Source: Gammaproteobacteria bacterium (GTDB lineage: Bacteria > Pseudomonadota > Gammaproteobacteria > Burkholderiales > Sulfuricellaceae). Taken from it: a stretch of 57,908 nucleotides of DNA. The position numbers and the translations under genes are program-made. The stretch spans positions 1 through 57,908 of the forward strand of contig JAHJJI010000077.1 in assembly GCA_018823025.1 (NCBI GenBank). The letters run 5' to 3'. Positions 31,880 through 40,954 of the stretch are shown here, one piece after another (within the stretch, counting starts at the first letter, position 1; each line of letters begins with the position of its first letter). The notes beneath the pieces were generated by a model that was not told the origin of the DNA, ran no database searches, and was given only the letters and a program-made list of their open reading frames with translations.

Positions 31880-32280
31880 TAGTCCCACTCCACGGCAAGT
31901 CTTTTGGTCTGAATGCCCGCCCTACAGCGCCCGTCCTCGCGGAGGCACATACGGTTCTGAAAATTCGCCAGATCATTCGCGAACAGGCTATCGCTGTCCG
32001 GTAACGCCTTGAGCAAGTCGTACAAGCGATCTAGATGCGGCGCTCCGCGCACCAGCCGATGGTACACCCAGCGACCATCTTTTTCGGCGGACAGCAGGCC
32101 AGACTGGCGCAGGATCTTGAGATGGCGCGACAGCTTGTACTGGGGCTCCACGAGGCTGTCCACCAGCTCGCAAAGGCACGCTTCCTCCCCTGTGTCGGCC
32201 AGAAGTCGGGCAATTCGAATCCTCGTCGGGTCCGCGAGAGCCTGAAAGATTTCCTGAGGTTTGATATTTATTGAATGCAT
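31879..32280 (-). CDS. ArsR/SmtB-family metal-responsive repressor
   Basis: A 133-residue winged-helix repressor: IFQALADPTRIRIARLLADT, a Cys pair in EEACLCELVDSL at the alpha3 metal-site position, recognition helix YKLSRHLKILRQSGLL, and a C-terminal extension with two further Cys (RMCLREDGRCR). The ACLCEL Cys pair fits As(III)- or Cd/Pb-type sensing. The ATG at 32280 lies inside a perfect palindrome and six bases after a TATAAT, so the mRNA is probably leaderless. It should repress its own operon (ATPase, thioredoxin-like and beyond). Confidence 0.92.
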   Translation of the reverse strand: MHSINIKPQEIFQALADPTRIRIARLLADTGEEACLCELVDSLVEPQYKLSRHLKILRQSGLLSAEKDGRWVYHRLVRGAPHLDRLYDLLKALPDSDSLFANDLANFQNRMCLREDGRCRAGIQTKRLAVEWD

Positions 32281-32314
32281 AGTTGCATTATAACGCAACT
32301 ATGCAACAAGACAA
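32276..32314 (-). promoter_or_regulatory. ArsR operator-promoter
   Basis: TGCATAGTTGC (32276-32286) and GCAACTATGCA (32295-32305) are perfect 11-bp inverted arms with an 8-base spacer. On the minus strand TTGTCT (32314-32309), a 16-base spacer and a consensus TATAAT (32292-32287) form a promoter whose -10 lies in the palindrome. The start codon of the repressor is within the left arm. Confidence 0.8.
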
Positions 32315-32315
32315 C

Positions 32316-32645
32316 CTATATTTAAGGCCATGGATTGCAGTAGTCAATAGACTCAAGTCGCCGAGATCGTAGCGCACCCCACACGGACAGAAGCTGTTCG
32401 CGGCACCCTCTCAAATAAGTGCGAGAGGAGAATTTCAAGTGCCCTGGAATAGGGCGCCATCAATAGAAACCAGGTGATAGCGGGAAGTCCCGGTTAATTT
32501 TCTTCGCGGATTATTATTTCGGACATTTGTCGTTGTAACTGTTCGAATCATAGTGCGAACATGCCAATCAACGGGAAGCAATATACAAATTCGCTGTGCA
32601 TCCCGGCGGTGGCGAAGACTCTTGGAAAACGGAGGAGGATATCAA
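32316..32645. other. Intergenic region between ArsR and the NapA-like gene
   Basis: No gene, repeat or clear FNR-type site (TTGAT-N4-ATCAA) was found. A strong ribosome-binding site (GGAGGAGG) lies at the right end before the ATG at 32646. The promoter of the NapA-like gene must be here but is not obvious. Confidence 0.4.
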
Positions 32646-35138
32646 ATGTCAAATCGAGATAAGCAGGGGCATCCTATTAAAAGCTTTACCCAGGATGAGC
32701 TGGAAGGGCTGAAACAGGACCAGCAGGTATGCAACCAGGATCGCAGAACATTCCTGAAATGGGGTGCGATGCTGTCGTCGCAGGCGATAGTCGGCGGCGG
32801 CGTGCTGAACCTCCTGACCGGGGAGGTGCATGCGGACGATACTTTCGTCAACGTCAAGACCTGGGTGTACTCGGTGTGCGGCTATTGCTCGGTGGGCTGC
32901 GGCCTCCACATCGGGGTGAACAGCGCCGGGGAAGCGGTGGCGGTGCGCGGCAACAAGAACCACCCCACCAACGCCGGGCGGGTGTGCGTCAAGGGGCTGT
33001 ACGAATACAAGATACTCAACGATAAGGATCTGCGCGTTGGTGAGCGCGGCAAGTACCCTTTGCTGCGCAACAGTTCCGGCGGCTACGACATTATCACCTG
33101 GGACGCAGCGATTACGCTGCTCTCGCAAAAAATCATCGACGCGGTGAATGTCTACGGCCCGGATTCGGTCGGCCTCTACAACACCGGCCAATGGATGCTG
33201 GAAGAGTATTACTCCATGGGCAAGCTGGGCAAGGGCGCCATTGGCACCAGCACCATGGATTCCAACACCCGGCTGTGCATGGCGGCGGCGGTGTACGGCT
33301 ACATGAGCTCCTTCGGCTCGGACGGCCCGCCCGGCTGCTATGACGACATCGAGAACACCAACTGCTTCTTCCTGATCGGCACCAACCCGGCGGAGATGCA
33401 TCCGCAGGTGTGGCGGCGCATTGTGCTTGCGCGCAAATCCTGGAAAGCACCCAAGCTGATCGTGGTCGATCCGCGCCGCACCCAGACCGCGCGCAGCGCC
33501 GACCTGCACCTGCAACTCAAGCCCGGCACCAACGTGGCGCTGATGAACGGCCTGATCCAGCAGATCATCGCCAACAACAAGGTCAACACGACCTACGTCA
33601 ACAGCTACACGCGCAACTATGCGGCTCTCGCCGCCAAGGTGGCTGCTTATACGCCGGATTACGTGTCGAGCATCACCGGTGTGCCGGCGGCGGATATCCA
33701 GACAGCCGCCCTGTGGATTGGCAATTCGCAGGAAGTGTGGTCGATGTTCATCCAGGGCGTCTATCAGTCCATGGGGGCAACCGATACCGTGCGGCTGATC
33801 TGCTCCATGCACCTGATCATGGGCAAGATCGGCCGCGCCGGCTCGGCGCCGTTCTCCATCACCGGCCAGTCCACCGCCATGAGCAACCGCGAGGCGGGCG
33901 GCTCTTCGGCATTGTCCGCTTACCGCAATTACTACAACCCGACCCATGTCAGCGCGCTGGAAACCCTGTGGAACGTGCCTGCAGGCAAGATTCCCAGGCA
34001 TTCTCCCACCATGATCACCTCGAACAAGGATTTGCAGCCCACTATCAACAGCATGGTGGACATGATGAAGAACGGCCAGCTCAAGGTGTTCTGGGTAGCT
34101 TGCAGCAATCCGGCGGTGACCCTGCCGGACTTGAACAAGTTTTACTCTTACCTGGATTTCGGCAATCCCAGCCGTCCCTTCACGGTGGTGCAGGACATCT
34201 ACGACCCGATGGAAACCAAGGCGTTCGCCGACCTGTTCCTGCCGGCGGCGCAGTGGGGCGAAAAGACCGGCACGTATACCTGCTCGGAACGCAAGGTTAA
34301 CCTGGGCAAGCAGGCGGTCAACCCGCCCGGCTTCAACCTGCGCCCCAACTACGGCGCTTACTCGGATTTCGACATCATCAAGAAAGTGGCCGACAAGCTG
34401 GCGGCGCTGGATGCGCGTTTCCGCGACAAGAACGGCAATTCGCTAATCACCTACACCACTACCGAGCAGTGCTTCAACGAGTGGAAGAATGTCTCCAAGG
34501 GACGCCCGTGCGACATGAGCGGCATGACCTACGCCAATATCGAGTCCAATAACGGCGTTGCATGGCCGTCCACGACTTCCAATGTGCTGGGCGGCAAGCG
34601 GTTGTATACCAACGGCGTGTTCAACACCAACTGGGACCGTGCACAGTACGGCACCTCGGCCAGTGCACCGTGGATCGACCCGGAGAACAAGAGCCGCGCC
34701 TACTTGTGGGCGGTGGATTATGTGCCGCCGCCAGAGGTGCCGGATGCAACCTATCCGTTCTGGCTCAACAGCGGGCGCGTGATCGAGCATTTCCACTCGC
34801 GCACCAAGACCAAGCGCGTGGCGCAGTTGCATGAGATGGTGCCGGAGAACTATGTCGAGATGCACCCCAACGATGCTTCCGCGCTGGGGGTAACGACTGG
34901 CGACCTGGTGGCAGTGACTTCGCGTCGTGGCTCGATCACGGTGAAGGCGAAGGTGACCGACACGGTGCGGCAGGGGGCGGTGTTCATCCCGATGCACTTT
35001 GGCGATCTCGACCCAAGCGACGTGGCGCAGAACAACGGACGGCAGGTGGCGGTCAACCGGCTCACCATGAACTACGTCGACCCGGTGTGCGGCCAGCCGA
35101 TTTACAAACACTGCGCAGTTAAACTCGCCAAGGGATAA
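32646..35138 (+). CDS. Tat-exported NapA-like molybdopterin oxidoreductase
   Basis: An 830-residue periplasmic Mo-bisMGD enzyme. A twin-arginine signal (RRTFLKWGAML, residues 33-43) is followed by a [4Fe-4S] motif Cys78-x2-Cys81-x3-Cys85-x28-Cys114 with the adjacent Lys of RVCVKG. The Mo ligand is Cys211 in RLCMAAAVYGY, aligned with the Cys of NapA, and GCYDDIENTN, AEMHPQVWRRI and the C-terminal HFHSRTKTKR region are also NapA-like. The start ATG has GGAGGAGG upstream. No napB, napD or maturation genes are near; its partner is the tetraheme cytochrome 14 bases downstream. Nitrate is a possible substrate, but another oxyanion or a reverse (oxidising) reaction is equally possible. Confidence 0.85.
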   Translation: MSNRDKQGHPIKSFTQDELEGLKQDQQVCNQDRRTFLKWGAMLSSQAIVGGGVLNLLTGEVHADDTFVNVKTWVYSVCGYCSVGCGLHIGVNSAGEAVAVRGNKNHPTNAGRVCVKGLYEYKILNDKDLRVGERGKYPLLRNSSGGYDIITWDAAITLLSQKIIDAVNVYGPDSVGLYNTGQWMLEEYYSMGKLGKGAIGTSTMDSNTRLCMAAAVYGYMSSFGSDGPPGCYDDIENTNCFFLIGTNPAEMHPQVWRRIVLARKSWKAPKLIVVDPRRTQTARSADLHLQLKPGTNVALMNGLIQQIIANNKVNTTYVNSYTRNYAALAAKVAAYTPDYVSSITGVPAADIQTAALWIGNSQEVWSMFIQGVYQSMGATDTVRLICSMHLIMGKIGRAGSAPFSITGQSTAMSNREAGGSSALSAYRNYYNPTHVSALETLWNVPAGKIPRHSPTMITSNKDLQPTINSMVDMMKNGQLKVFWVACSNPAVTLPDLNKFYSYLDFGNPSRPFTVVQDIYDPMETKAFADLFLPAAQWGEKTGTYTCSERKVNLGKQAVNPPGFNLRPNYGAYSDFDIIKKVADKLAALDARFRDKNGNSLITYTTTEQCFNEWKNVSKGRPCDMSGMTYANIESNNGVAWPSTTSNVLGGKRLYTNGVFNTNWDRAQYGTSASAPWIDPENKSRAYLWAVDYVPPPEVPDATYPFWLNSGRVIEHFHSRTKTKRVAQLHEMVPENYVEMHPNDASALGVTTGDLVAVTSRRGSITVKAKVTDTVRQGAVFIPMHFGDLDPSDVAQNNGRQVAVNRLTMNYVDPVCGQPIYKHCAVKLAKG

Positions 35139-35151
35139 GGAGGAGACCATC

Positions 35152-35571
35152 ATGTACCGCTATTTCACGAACTTCAAACAGGTGCTTGGGATGTTCTTAA
35201 CTCTGGTGGCTTGCACGGCAACTCAGGCATGGGCTGCGCAGGACACCAGCTTCGCGGTGGAGTATGAATATTCCTGCCTAACGGGAGGCTGTCACGAGAC
35301 CAATACCTACCTGGTAAACAGCCACAAGAACTCCCTGATGACGCACGTCATGGTGAAGTGCAACACCTGCCACGGCACGCATACCGCTGCCCAAGTGGGC
35401 CAGCCGAAGCCGAACCTGACGGGATACGTGGCCGGCAAGGGGGCGACAGGCTACAAGATTCCGGATGACCGTTGCCTGGTATGCCACAGCGCCGCACCGC
35501 AATGGATGCAGAATCAGTCGTCCTGCATGAATTGCCATACGCCGCACGAGTTTGCGAAACCGTGGCAATAA
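35152..35571 (+). CDS. Tetraheme cytochrome c with one CX4CH site
   Basis: A 139-residue exported cytochrome. After a signal peptide ending QAWAA it has four heme-type motifs: CLTGGCH (42-48, the rarer C-x4-C-H), CNTCH (70-74), CLVCH (108-112) and CMNCH (125-129), with extra His (NSHKN, GTHT, PHEF) as likely distal ligands. AAGGAGGAG precedes the ATG. It is not NapB, which is diheme. It probably carries electrons to or from the NapA-like enzyme. A terminator follows. Confidence 0.88.
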   Translation: MYRYFTNFKQVLGMFLTLVACTATQAWAAQDTSFAVEYEYSCLTGGCHETNTYLVNSHKNSLMTHVMVKCNTCHGTHTAAQVGQPKPNLTGYVAGKGATGYKIPDDRCLVCHSAAPQWMQNQSSCMNCHTPHEFAKPWQ

Positions 35572-35594
35572 ATTATGCTGGATCGAAAGCACTG

Positions 35595-35619
35595 GGCCGC
35601 CTCTTGGCGGCCATTTTTT
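35595..35619 (+). terminator. Intrinsic terminator of the NapA-like operon
   Basis: GGCCGCC-TCTT-GGCGGCC hairpin (35595-35612) followed by ATTTTTT. Confidence 0.9.
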
Positions 35620-35631
35620 CGTTTCCGCGCG

Positions 35632-36386
35632 CTATGCGCCGTCGGCGATCTGGCGAAGCGCAACAATATCGAGGATGACGAAACCGGATTTTGCCAATGA
35701 GATAATCTTCTTCTGTTCCAGACTTTTCAGACTGCGGAGCAGAGTGCGCTGCGTCATGCCCAGCATGTCGGCCATTTCCACGCGTGTCAGCGAATCCGCC
35801 AGGAAATTGAGTTGCGCCTTGCCCTGCGTGTGGGAGTCATGCTGGAAAAACAGGTAGGCGGCTAACCGGCTTTCTGCGTTTCTGACCGCAAGATTGGCGA
35901 TGTTCCGAATGTAGGCATTCATGGTGCGCGCCATGCCCTGCATGATGGTATCCATTATCTCCGGATGGCTGGATGATACATCGCGTATGAAATCCCGTCT
36001 TATGCAGGCAATGGCGGCATCGCTGATGGCGATAGCCGTGCTGCTTGATGTTTCAGGAATAAGTCCTCACAGGCGATGAGGTCGCCCGGTATGGAAACGA
36101 TCTTGTGTATCAGCTGGCGGCCATCCATCATGGATTTGCCTACCCTCACCCCGCCCGAGATCAAGATATAAAGGTGGTTATTGCGGCTACCTTCCCGATA
36201 CAACACCGCGCGTCGCGGAAACGTTTTCAATTGCATGCCGTGCTGGAGGGACACTTTTGCGTCGATGGGCAGCCCGATGAAATAATCCGAATTATCCAGA
36301 ATGCACGATAGGCAGCGCTCATCTTCCGGTTTGAAGTGGCATGGCCCGGCAATGCCATAACGATGTTTGTCCAGTTTGGGTTCCAT
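35632..36386 (-). pseudogene. FNR-like Crp-family regulator, frameshifted
   Basis: The first part (from 36386, GGAGGAG upstream) encodes an FNR-like sensor: Cys-rich start CHFKPEDERCLSC, then a cyclic-nucleotide-fold domain (LYILISGGVRVGKSMMDGRQ, PGDLIACEDLF). Near 36057 the frame breaks. In the next frame the protein continues PETSSSTAIAISDAAIACI, which aligns with the region of FNR Cys122, then runs without a stop to the HTH (EMADMLGMTQRTLLRSLKSL) and ends at 35632. One missing base between 36059 and 36054 explains it. It may be a real pseudogene, a programmed shift or a sequencing error. If intact it would be an oxygen-sensing regulator, probably for the NapA-like operon. Confidence 0.8.
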
Positions 36387-36451
36387 TTCTTGATCTCCTC
36401 CTGCAGACGCCTTTGAGAATAAAGCACGTCAGGTCCGCAACGGGGCACAAC

Positions 36452-38113
36452 CTACATATTCGAATAGGCATCGCGCCCAGCTATCTTGGTTTGGTACATT
36501 GCCCTGTCTGCGCATTTGAGTAAATCATGGGCGCTTTGCTGGTTACCGTAAAACATGCTGACGCCTACGCTGGCAGTGGTGCGGTATTCATACTCATGGA
36601 GTTGATATGGCTGGTTCAACGCGGTACGGGTTTTCTCCACAACCAGTTCGGCGGCGGTAGCCGCTTCAACCTCTGCACTGCTCAATGTCTCCAGCACTAC
36701 AACGAATTCATCGCCACCCAGCCGCGCTACGGTATCGACATCGCGCACACAGCCCAGCAGCCGTTTGGCGACTTCGACAAGCAGCATGTCGCCAACATCA
36801 TGCCCCTTGGTATCGTTGAGAATTTTGAAGCGATCTATATCCAGAAACATCACTGCACCATGCTGCCCACTGCGCGTGCTGGCAGCGAGAGCCTGGTGCA
36901 GGCGATCCATCAGCAGGCGTCGGTTGGGGAGACCGGTGAGCGCGTCGTAAAAGGCGAGTTGTTGGATTTTTTCCTCAGCCAGCTTGCGCTCGGTGATGTC
37001 CGTTCGTATCGAGACGTACTGAAACGGTTTGCCATCACTACCCATGTTGGGCACGATGGTGGTCGCCATCCAATACAGACTGCCATCCTTGGCGCGATTG
37101 CAACAATCCCCATGCCACACCTTCCCTGCGATAATGGCACGATACATGTCGCGAAAGAATTCTTTCGGATGGGTGCCGGAATTGATCAAACGATGATTCT
37201 GCCCGATCAGCTCATCGCGCGAATACTGGCTGATGGCGCAGAATTTATCGTTGACATAAATGATCGTGCCGCGCACATCGGTAATTGCCACGATCGAGTG
37301 CTGATCCAGCGCATATTTTTGATGCTCCAGATCTTTCACTACCTGTCTATGGACTTGTTCGAGTTGAGCCAAAGCCCGCGCGTTCTGTCGCGCCATGCGT
37401 TGATCGAACAGCACAGCGAGTATCCCGCCGCCAAACCAGAGCAGGGAGTTCAGTGACACCATCATGACAAGAATATCCGGTGACACCCGCGCCGCGCCCG
37501 CCAAACACATACTGTTGGGCTGAATGTTTACCCCGAGCATGGCGGTGTAATGCATGCCGGAAATCGCCAAACCCATGATCACGCCGCCCAGTACAAAGCG
37601 CAGCAGAACAGGTATTTTTATGCGCTCGCCCTGATACATCATCAGCAGCGCGCCCCATGAAGCGATGACGGCAATGGACACGGACAAGGCAAAAATCAGC
37701 GGGTCGTAGCTGATCGGCGGTGACATCTTGAGAGCTGCCATGCCGGTGTAGTGCATGATGCTGATGCCCGCCCCCATCACCAAGCCGCTTACGACGATAC
37801 GGCGATTACTGATGTCAGGCGCACGCAGCACATAGAAACCGAGTAAGGCTGCGGCAATCGCAGGCAAAGCAGAAAGCAGGGTTAACGGTAGGTCATAGCT
37901 GACGGGGATGGGTAAGTGGATCGCCAGCATGCCGATGAAGTGCATGGACCAGATTGCCAGGCCCAGTGTGATGCCGCCGGCAGTCATCCATATCCACGCC
38001 GAGCGACCGCTGTTCTCGCGCATGCGCTGAGCATGAGTGAGCGCTGTAAACGAACCGATCATCGCAATCAGTACGGATAACAACACCAGGGGAACATTCC
38101 AGACGATTAACAA
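36452..38113 (-). CDS. MHYT-PAS-GGDEF membrane diguanylate cyclase
   Basis: A 553-residue inner-membrane signalling protein. Residues 1-220 hold seven helices with MHYT-domain motifs (WSMHFIGMLAIH, IMHYTGMAALKM, GMHYTAMLGVN), proposed to bind copper and sense O2, CO or NO. A PAS domain (about 270-385) and a GGDEF domain follow, with an intact active site in ARLGGDEFVVVL, so it should make c-di-GMP. No EAL domain. The start is a TTG with AAGG six bases upstream, 22 bases after the stop of the GGDEF-EAL gene, in the same operon. Confidence 0.9.
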   Translation of the reverse strand: MLIVWNVPLVLLSVLIAMIGSFTALTHAQRMRENSGRSAWIWMTAGGITLGLAIWSMHFIGMLAIHLPIPVSYDLPLTLLSALPAIAAALLGFYVLRAPDISNRRIVVSGLVMGAGISIMHYTGMAALKMSPPISYDPLIFALSVSIAVIASWGALLMMYQGERIKIPVLLRFVLGGVIMGLAISGMHYTAMLGVNIQPNSMCLAGAARVSPDILVMMVSLNSLLWFGGGILAVLFDQRMARQNARALAQLEQVHRQVVKDLEHQKYALDQHSIVAITDVRGTIIYVNDKFCAISQYSRDELIGQNHRLINSGTHPKEFFRDMYRAIIAGKVWHGDCCNRAKDGSLYWMATTIVPNMGSDGKPFQYVSIRTDITERKLAEEKIQQLAFYDALTGLPNRRLLMDRLHQALAASTRSGQHGAVMFLDIDRFKILNDTKGHDVGDMLLVEVAKRLLGCVRDVDTVARLGGDEFVVVLETLSSAEVEAATAAELVVEKTRTALNQPYQLHEYEYRTTASVGVSMFYGNQQSAHDLLKCADRAMYQTKIAGRDAYSNM

Positions 38114-38135
38114 TTTACGCCTTTGCCCTTTCTAT

Positions 38136-40496
38136 TCATGGCACATCGAGGCCATCCAGCACCAGCGCCTTGAATTCATCGACGGGCACCGGCTTGCTGA
38201 AGTAGTAGCCCTGCATGAAATCGCATTGCATGGACTGCAGAAACGTCATCTGCTCTTCCGTTTCCACGCCCTCGGCGATAACTTTCAATCCCATCTTGCG
38301 CCCCATGTCGATCACTGCCGCCACGATGGAAGCGTCGTTGGTGTCGGTCAAGATGTCGCGCACAAACGAGCGGTCGATCTTGACCGTGTCTATCGGCAAG
38401 CGTTGAAGCCCCGTCAGCGAAGAGTGGCCGGTGCCGAAATCGTCGATGGCGATGGTGATGCCCATCTGCCGCAGTTCCCGCAGCGTGCCGATTACGGCAT
38501 CGGTATATTGCAGGATGGCGGTCTCGGTGATTTCCAGTTCGAGACAGGCGGGGTCCAGGCCGGTACGCTCCAGAATCTGCCCGATCTGCTTGAGCAGATG
38601 GGGATGCTTGAGCTGGTGCGGTGAAAGGTTAACCGCGATCTTGAGCGGCGGCAGCCCCGCATCCCGCCAAATACATGCTTGCTCGCAGGCCTGGCGAAGC
38701 ACCCATTCACCGAGCGGGACGATCAGATTACATTCCTCCGCCAGGGGAATGAAACGTGCGGGAGGAATCAGCCCAAGTTCGGGATGCTGCCAGCGCGCCA
38801 GCGCTTCCATGCCGACGATTTCTCCGCTGACCCGGCCAATCTGCGGCTGGTATTGCAGCAGGATCTGGGGCTGGTAATACAGGAGCAGATTTTCCTTGGC
38901 AATGGCCTTGCGCAGCGCGCTTTCCATGCTTACTCGATCCGCCAGGGAGGCGTTCATTTCCGGCGCGTAGAGCCGGTAAACGCCACGGCCCTGCTGCTTG
39001 GCGCTATACATGGCGGCATCGGCGTTCTTGAGCAGGGTATCCGCGTCGTCGGCATCAAGGGGAAACACCGTGATGCCGATGCTGGCCGAGATGAACAGCT
39101 CGTGTTCGCCAATGTCGAACGGGTGGGTAAACAGTTCGATGATTTTTTCGGCAACTCTTTCCGCATCGCGGACATGGGCGATGTCGTCCAGCAGGATAAC
39201 GAATTCGTCTCCACCCAGCCTGGCAGCCGTGTCGCACTTGCGTACCACGCCGCGCAGGCGTTCGGCGACCAGGCGCAGCAGTTCGTCGCCTGTTTTGTGG
39301 CCAAGGGAATCGTTGACGTTCTTGAAACTGTCGAGGTCGAGAAACATCACCGCCAGCAGTTTCGCATGGCGCTGGGCGTGGATCACGGACTGGCCGAGGC
39401 GGTCTAGGAACAGGCGGCGGTTGGGCAGGCCGGTGAGAGCGTCGTAATGGGCCATCTGCGTCAGCTGTTCCTCGAACGCCTTGCGCTCGCTGATGTCCTG
39501 CACTACGACGGTCATGAACTGCTGGTCGCCATGCAGGAAGGCGCTGACGGACAGCAGCATGGGGAAGGTTTCGCCATTTTTTCCGTGTGCCAGGAAAGAT
39601 AGAACCTCGCCATTGATGAGCCGGTCGCAGGATTCGAGCAGTCCGGACTCGTCTTCCACCAGGCGGCAGAACAACATGCCAACTGCTTCCTCGTCTTCGT
39701 AGCCGAACATTTGCTGCGCGGAGGCGTTGAGGGTTTCGATCTGGTAGTTCTGGTTGACGATAACCACGCCTTCCGCCAGATTCTCCAGCACCGTGCGGTG
39801 GCGGGATTCCTGCGCGACGGCTTCTTTCCCGCGTTTGACGATCTCGCCCCGCATGAACTCCAGGTCTTCGGCCAGTTCCTTGATTTCGGTCAGATTGGTC
39901 TCGACATTCAAGGTGAGCTGCATGTCGCCGCCAGCGATCTCGCGGGAGGCGTGCTGCAACTCGATGAGCGGCCGGATCAGGCGCATCGCCAACGAGATGG
40001 ACAACAGTAACAGCGCACACAGGTAGACGGCTGCTGCGACAAAGCCGAGTTGGTACAGGTGGCGGATTTTTTCGTTCACGAAGGTTTCGTCGTAACCCAG
40101 GCGTAGCGTGCCAAGCCTCTCGCCGTCATGGCCGGTCACCGGCACGGCCAGGTAGTAAATTTTGTCGCCGTGTTCGCCGAAGAACAAATCTTCCTTGAAT
40201 GTTGGGTCGGAGGCGCTGCCGGGCATGAAGCGCGCATGGACCACTTCGCCGGACAACTGGATGTCGGCCAGCAGTGCCGCTACCCGGTCTTGCCGGATGT
40301 CATGTCCCGCCAGGGTGGACAGGATTTGCGCCTGACCGCGCACGTGGTTGACGAACTGTGCCTGGTAATCACACTTGACGAGATACATTACTCCCGAGAT
40401 CAGGGCGGAGCCGATCACAAAATTCATGAGCAGGATGCCGATGACCATCCGCCCCGGCATGCTATGCAGAAAACGGGGGATCAGTTTTCCTACCAT
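38136..40496 (-). CDS. GGDEF-EAL c-di-GMP protein with periplasmic sensor, HAMP-like and PAS domains
   Basis: A 786-residue membrane protein: TM1 (MVIGILLMNFVIGSALISGV), a periplasmic domain of about 130 residues, TM2 (AAAVYLCALLLLSISLAM), a HAMP-like stretch, a PAS domain (about 235-350), GGDEF (ARLGGDEFVILL) and EAL (MEALARWQHP, with DDFGTGHSSL and KVIAEGVETEEQ). Both catalytic motifs look intact, so it could make or degrade c-di-GMP. The ATG at 40496 overlaps the stop of the binding-protein gene. The periplasmic domain may read that protein. Confidence 0.9.
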   Translation of the reverse strand: MVGKLIPRFLHSMPGRMVIGILLMNFVIGSALISGVMYLVKCDYQAQFVNHVRGQAQILSTLAGHDIRQDRVAALLADIQLSGEVVHARFMPGSASDPTFKEDLFFGEHGDKIYYLAVPVTGHDGERLGTLRLGYDETFVNEKIRHLYQLGFVAAAVYLCALLLLSISLAMRLIRPLIELQHASREIAGGDMQLTLNVETNLTEIKELAEDLEFMRGEIVKRGKEAVAQESRHRTVLENLAEGVVIVNQNYQIETLNASAQQMFGYEDEEAVGMLFCRLVEDESGLLESCDRLINGEVLSFLAHGKNGETFPMLLSVSAFLHGDQQFMTVVVQDISERKAFEEQLTQMAHYDALTGLPNRRLFLDRLGQSVIHAQRHAKLLAVMFLDLDSFKNVNDSLGHKTGDELLRLVAERLRGVVRKCDTAARLGGDEFVILLDDIAHVRDAERVAEKIIELFTHPFDIGEHELFISASIGITVFPLDADDADTLLKNADAAMYSAKQQGRGVYRLYAPEMNASLADRVSMESALRKAIAKENLLLYYQPQILLQYQPQIGRVSGEIVGMEALARWQHPELGLIPPARFIPLAEECNLIVPLGEWVLRQACEQACIWRDAGLPPLKIAVNLSPHQLKHPHLLKQIGQILERTGLDPACLELEITETAILQYTDAVIGTLRELRQMGITIAIDDFGTGHSSLTGLQRLPIDTVKIDRSFVRDILTDTNDASIVAAVIDMGRKMGLKVIAEGVETEEQMTFLQSMQCDFMQGYYFSKPVPVDEFKALVLDGLDVP

Positions 40497-40954
40497 GGCT
40501 CGGCCACAATTTTGAGATTGGAATTGGCGACGGCCTTGTCGGCCCACATGTAGGTCACGGCGAATTTATCGGCGAGCAGGGTGTTGACCAGCAACGCCTC
40601 GGAATCATAGAGCGCCGGGCGAGTTCCGCCGCCGTGCATGACACGGGTGAGCAAGGCTCGCTCGTAAGCATCGCGCGACATGAATATGACTTTCTGCAGA
40701 AAAGATTCTTCCAGCACCGGGTCGCTGGTATTGCGCAGGGGGTGCAGGGATTCACCGGCAGCGAAAGACGCGGCAACCGCTACCCCCAGGAACAGCCTGC
40801 GCGTGTCAGCCGGGGGCAGACGGGTGATATCCGAGTCGCTGGCGGCGACCAGTACCAGTTTGCGCATGTTTTGCGCCCAGGCGGCGCTGGTGCCGGATAA
40901 GCATATAGCAGCAAAAACCCAAAACAACGCCACGCCGAATCTTTTTCTCATCAT
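40490..40954 (-). CDS. Periplasmic PstS-like substrate-binding protein
   Basis: A 154-residue exported protein (signal FWVFAAICLSGTSAAWAQ). LPPADTRRLFLGVAVA and ALLTRVMHGGGTRPALYDS resemble the short phosphate-binding-protein-like family often found beside GGDEF/EAL or histidine-kinase sensors. No ABC permease or ATPase is near, so sensing is more likely than transport. The ATG overlaps the stop of the outer-membrane gene (ATGA) and its own stop overlaps the GGDEF-EAL start. Confidence 0.7.
   Translation of the reverse strand: MMRKRFGVALFWVFAAICLSGTSAAWAQNMRKLVLVAASDSDITRLPPADTRRLFLGVAVAASFAAGESLHPLRNTSDPVLEESFLQKVIFMSRDAYERALLTRVMHGGGTRPALYDSEALLVNTLLADKFAVTYMWADKAVANSNLKIVAEPW

Noticed and set aside
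32649-34001. Minus-strand 450-residue open frame
   Set aside because: Antisense to the NapA-like gene, no signal or family features, typical mirror frame.
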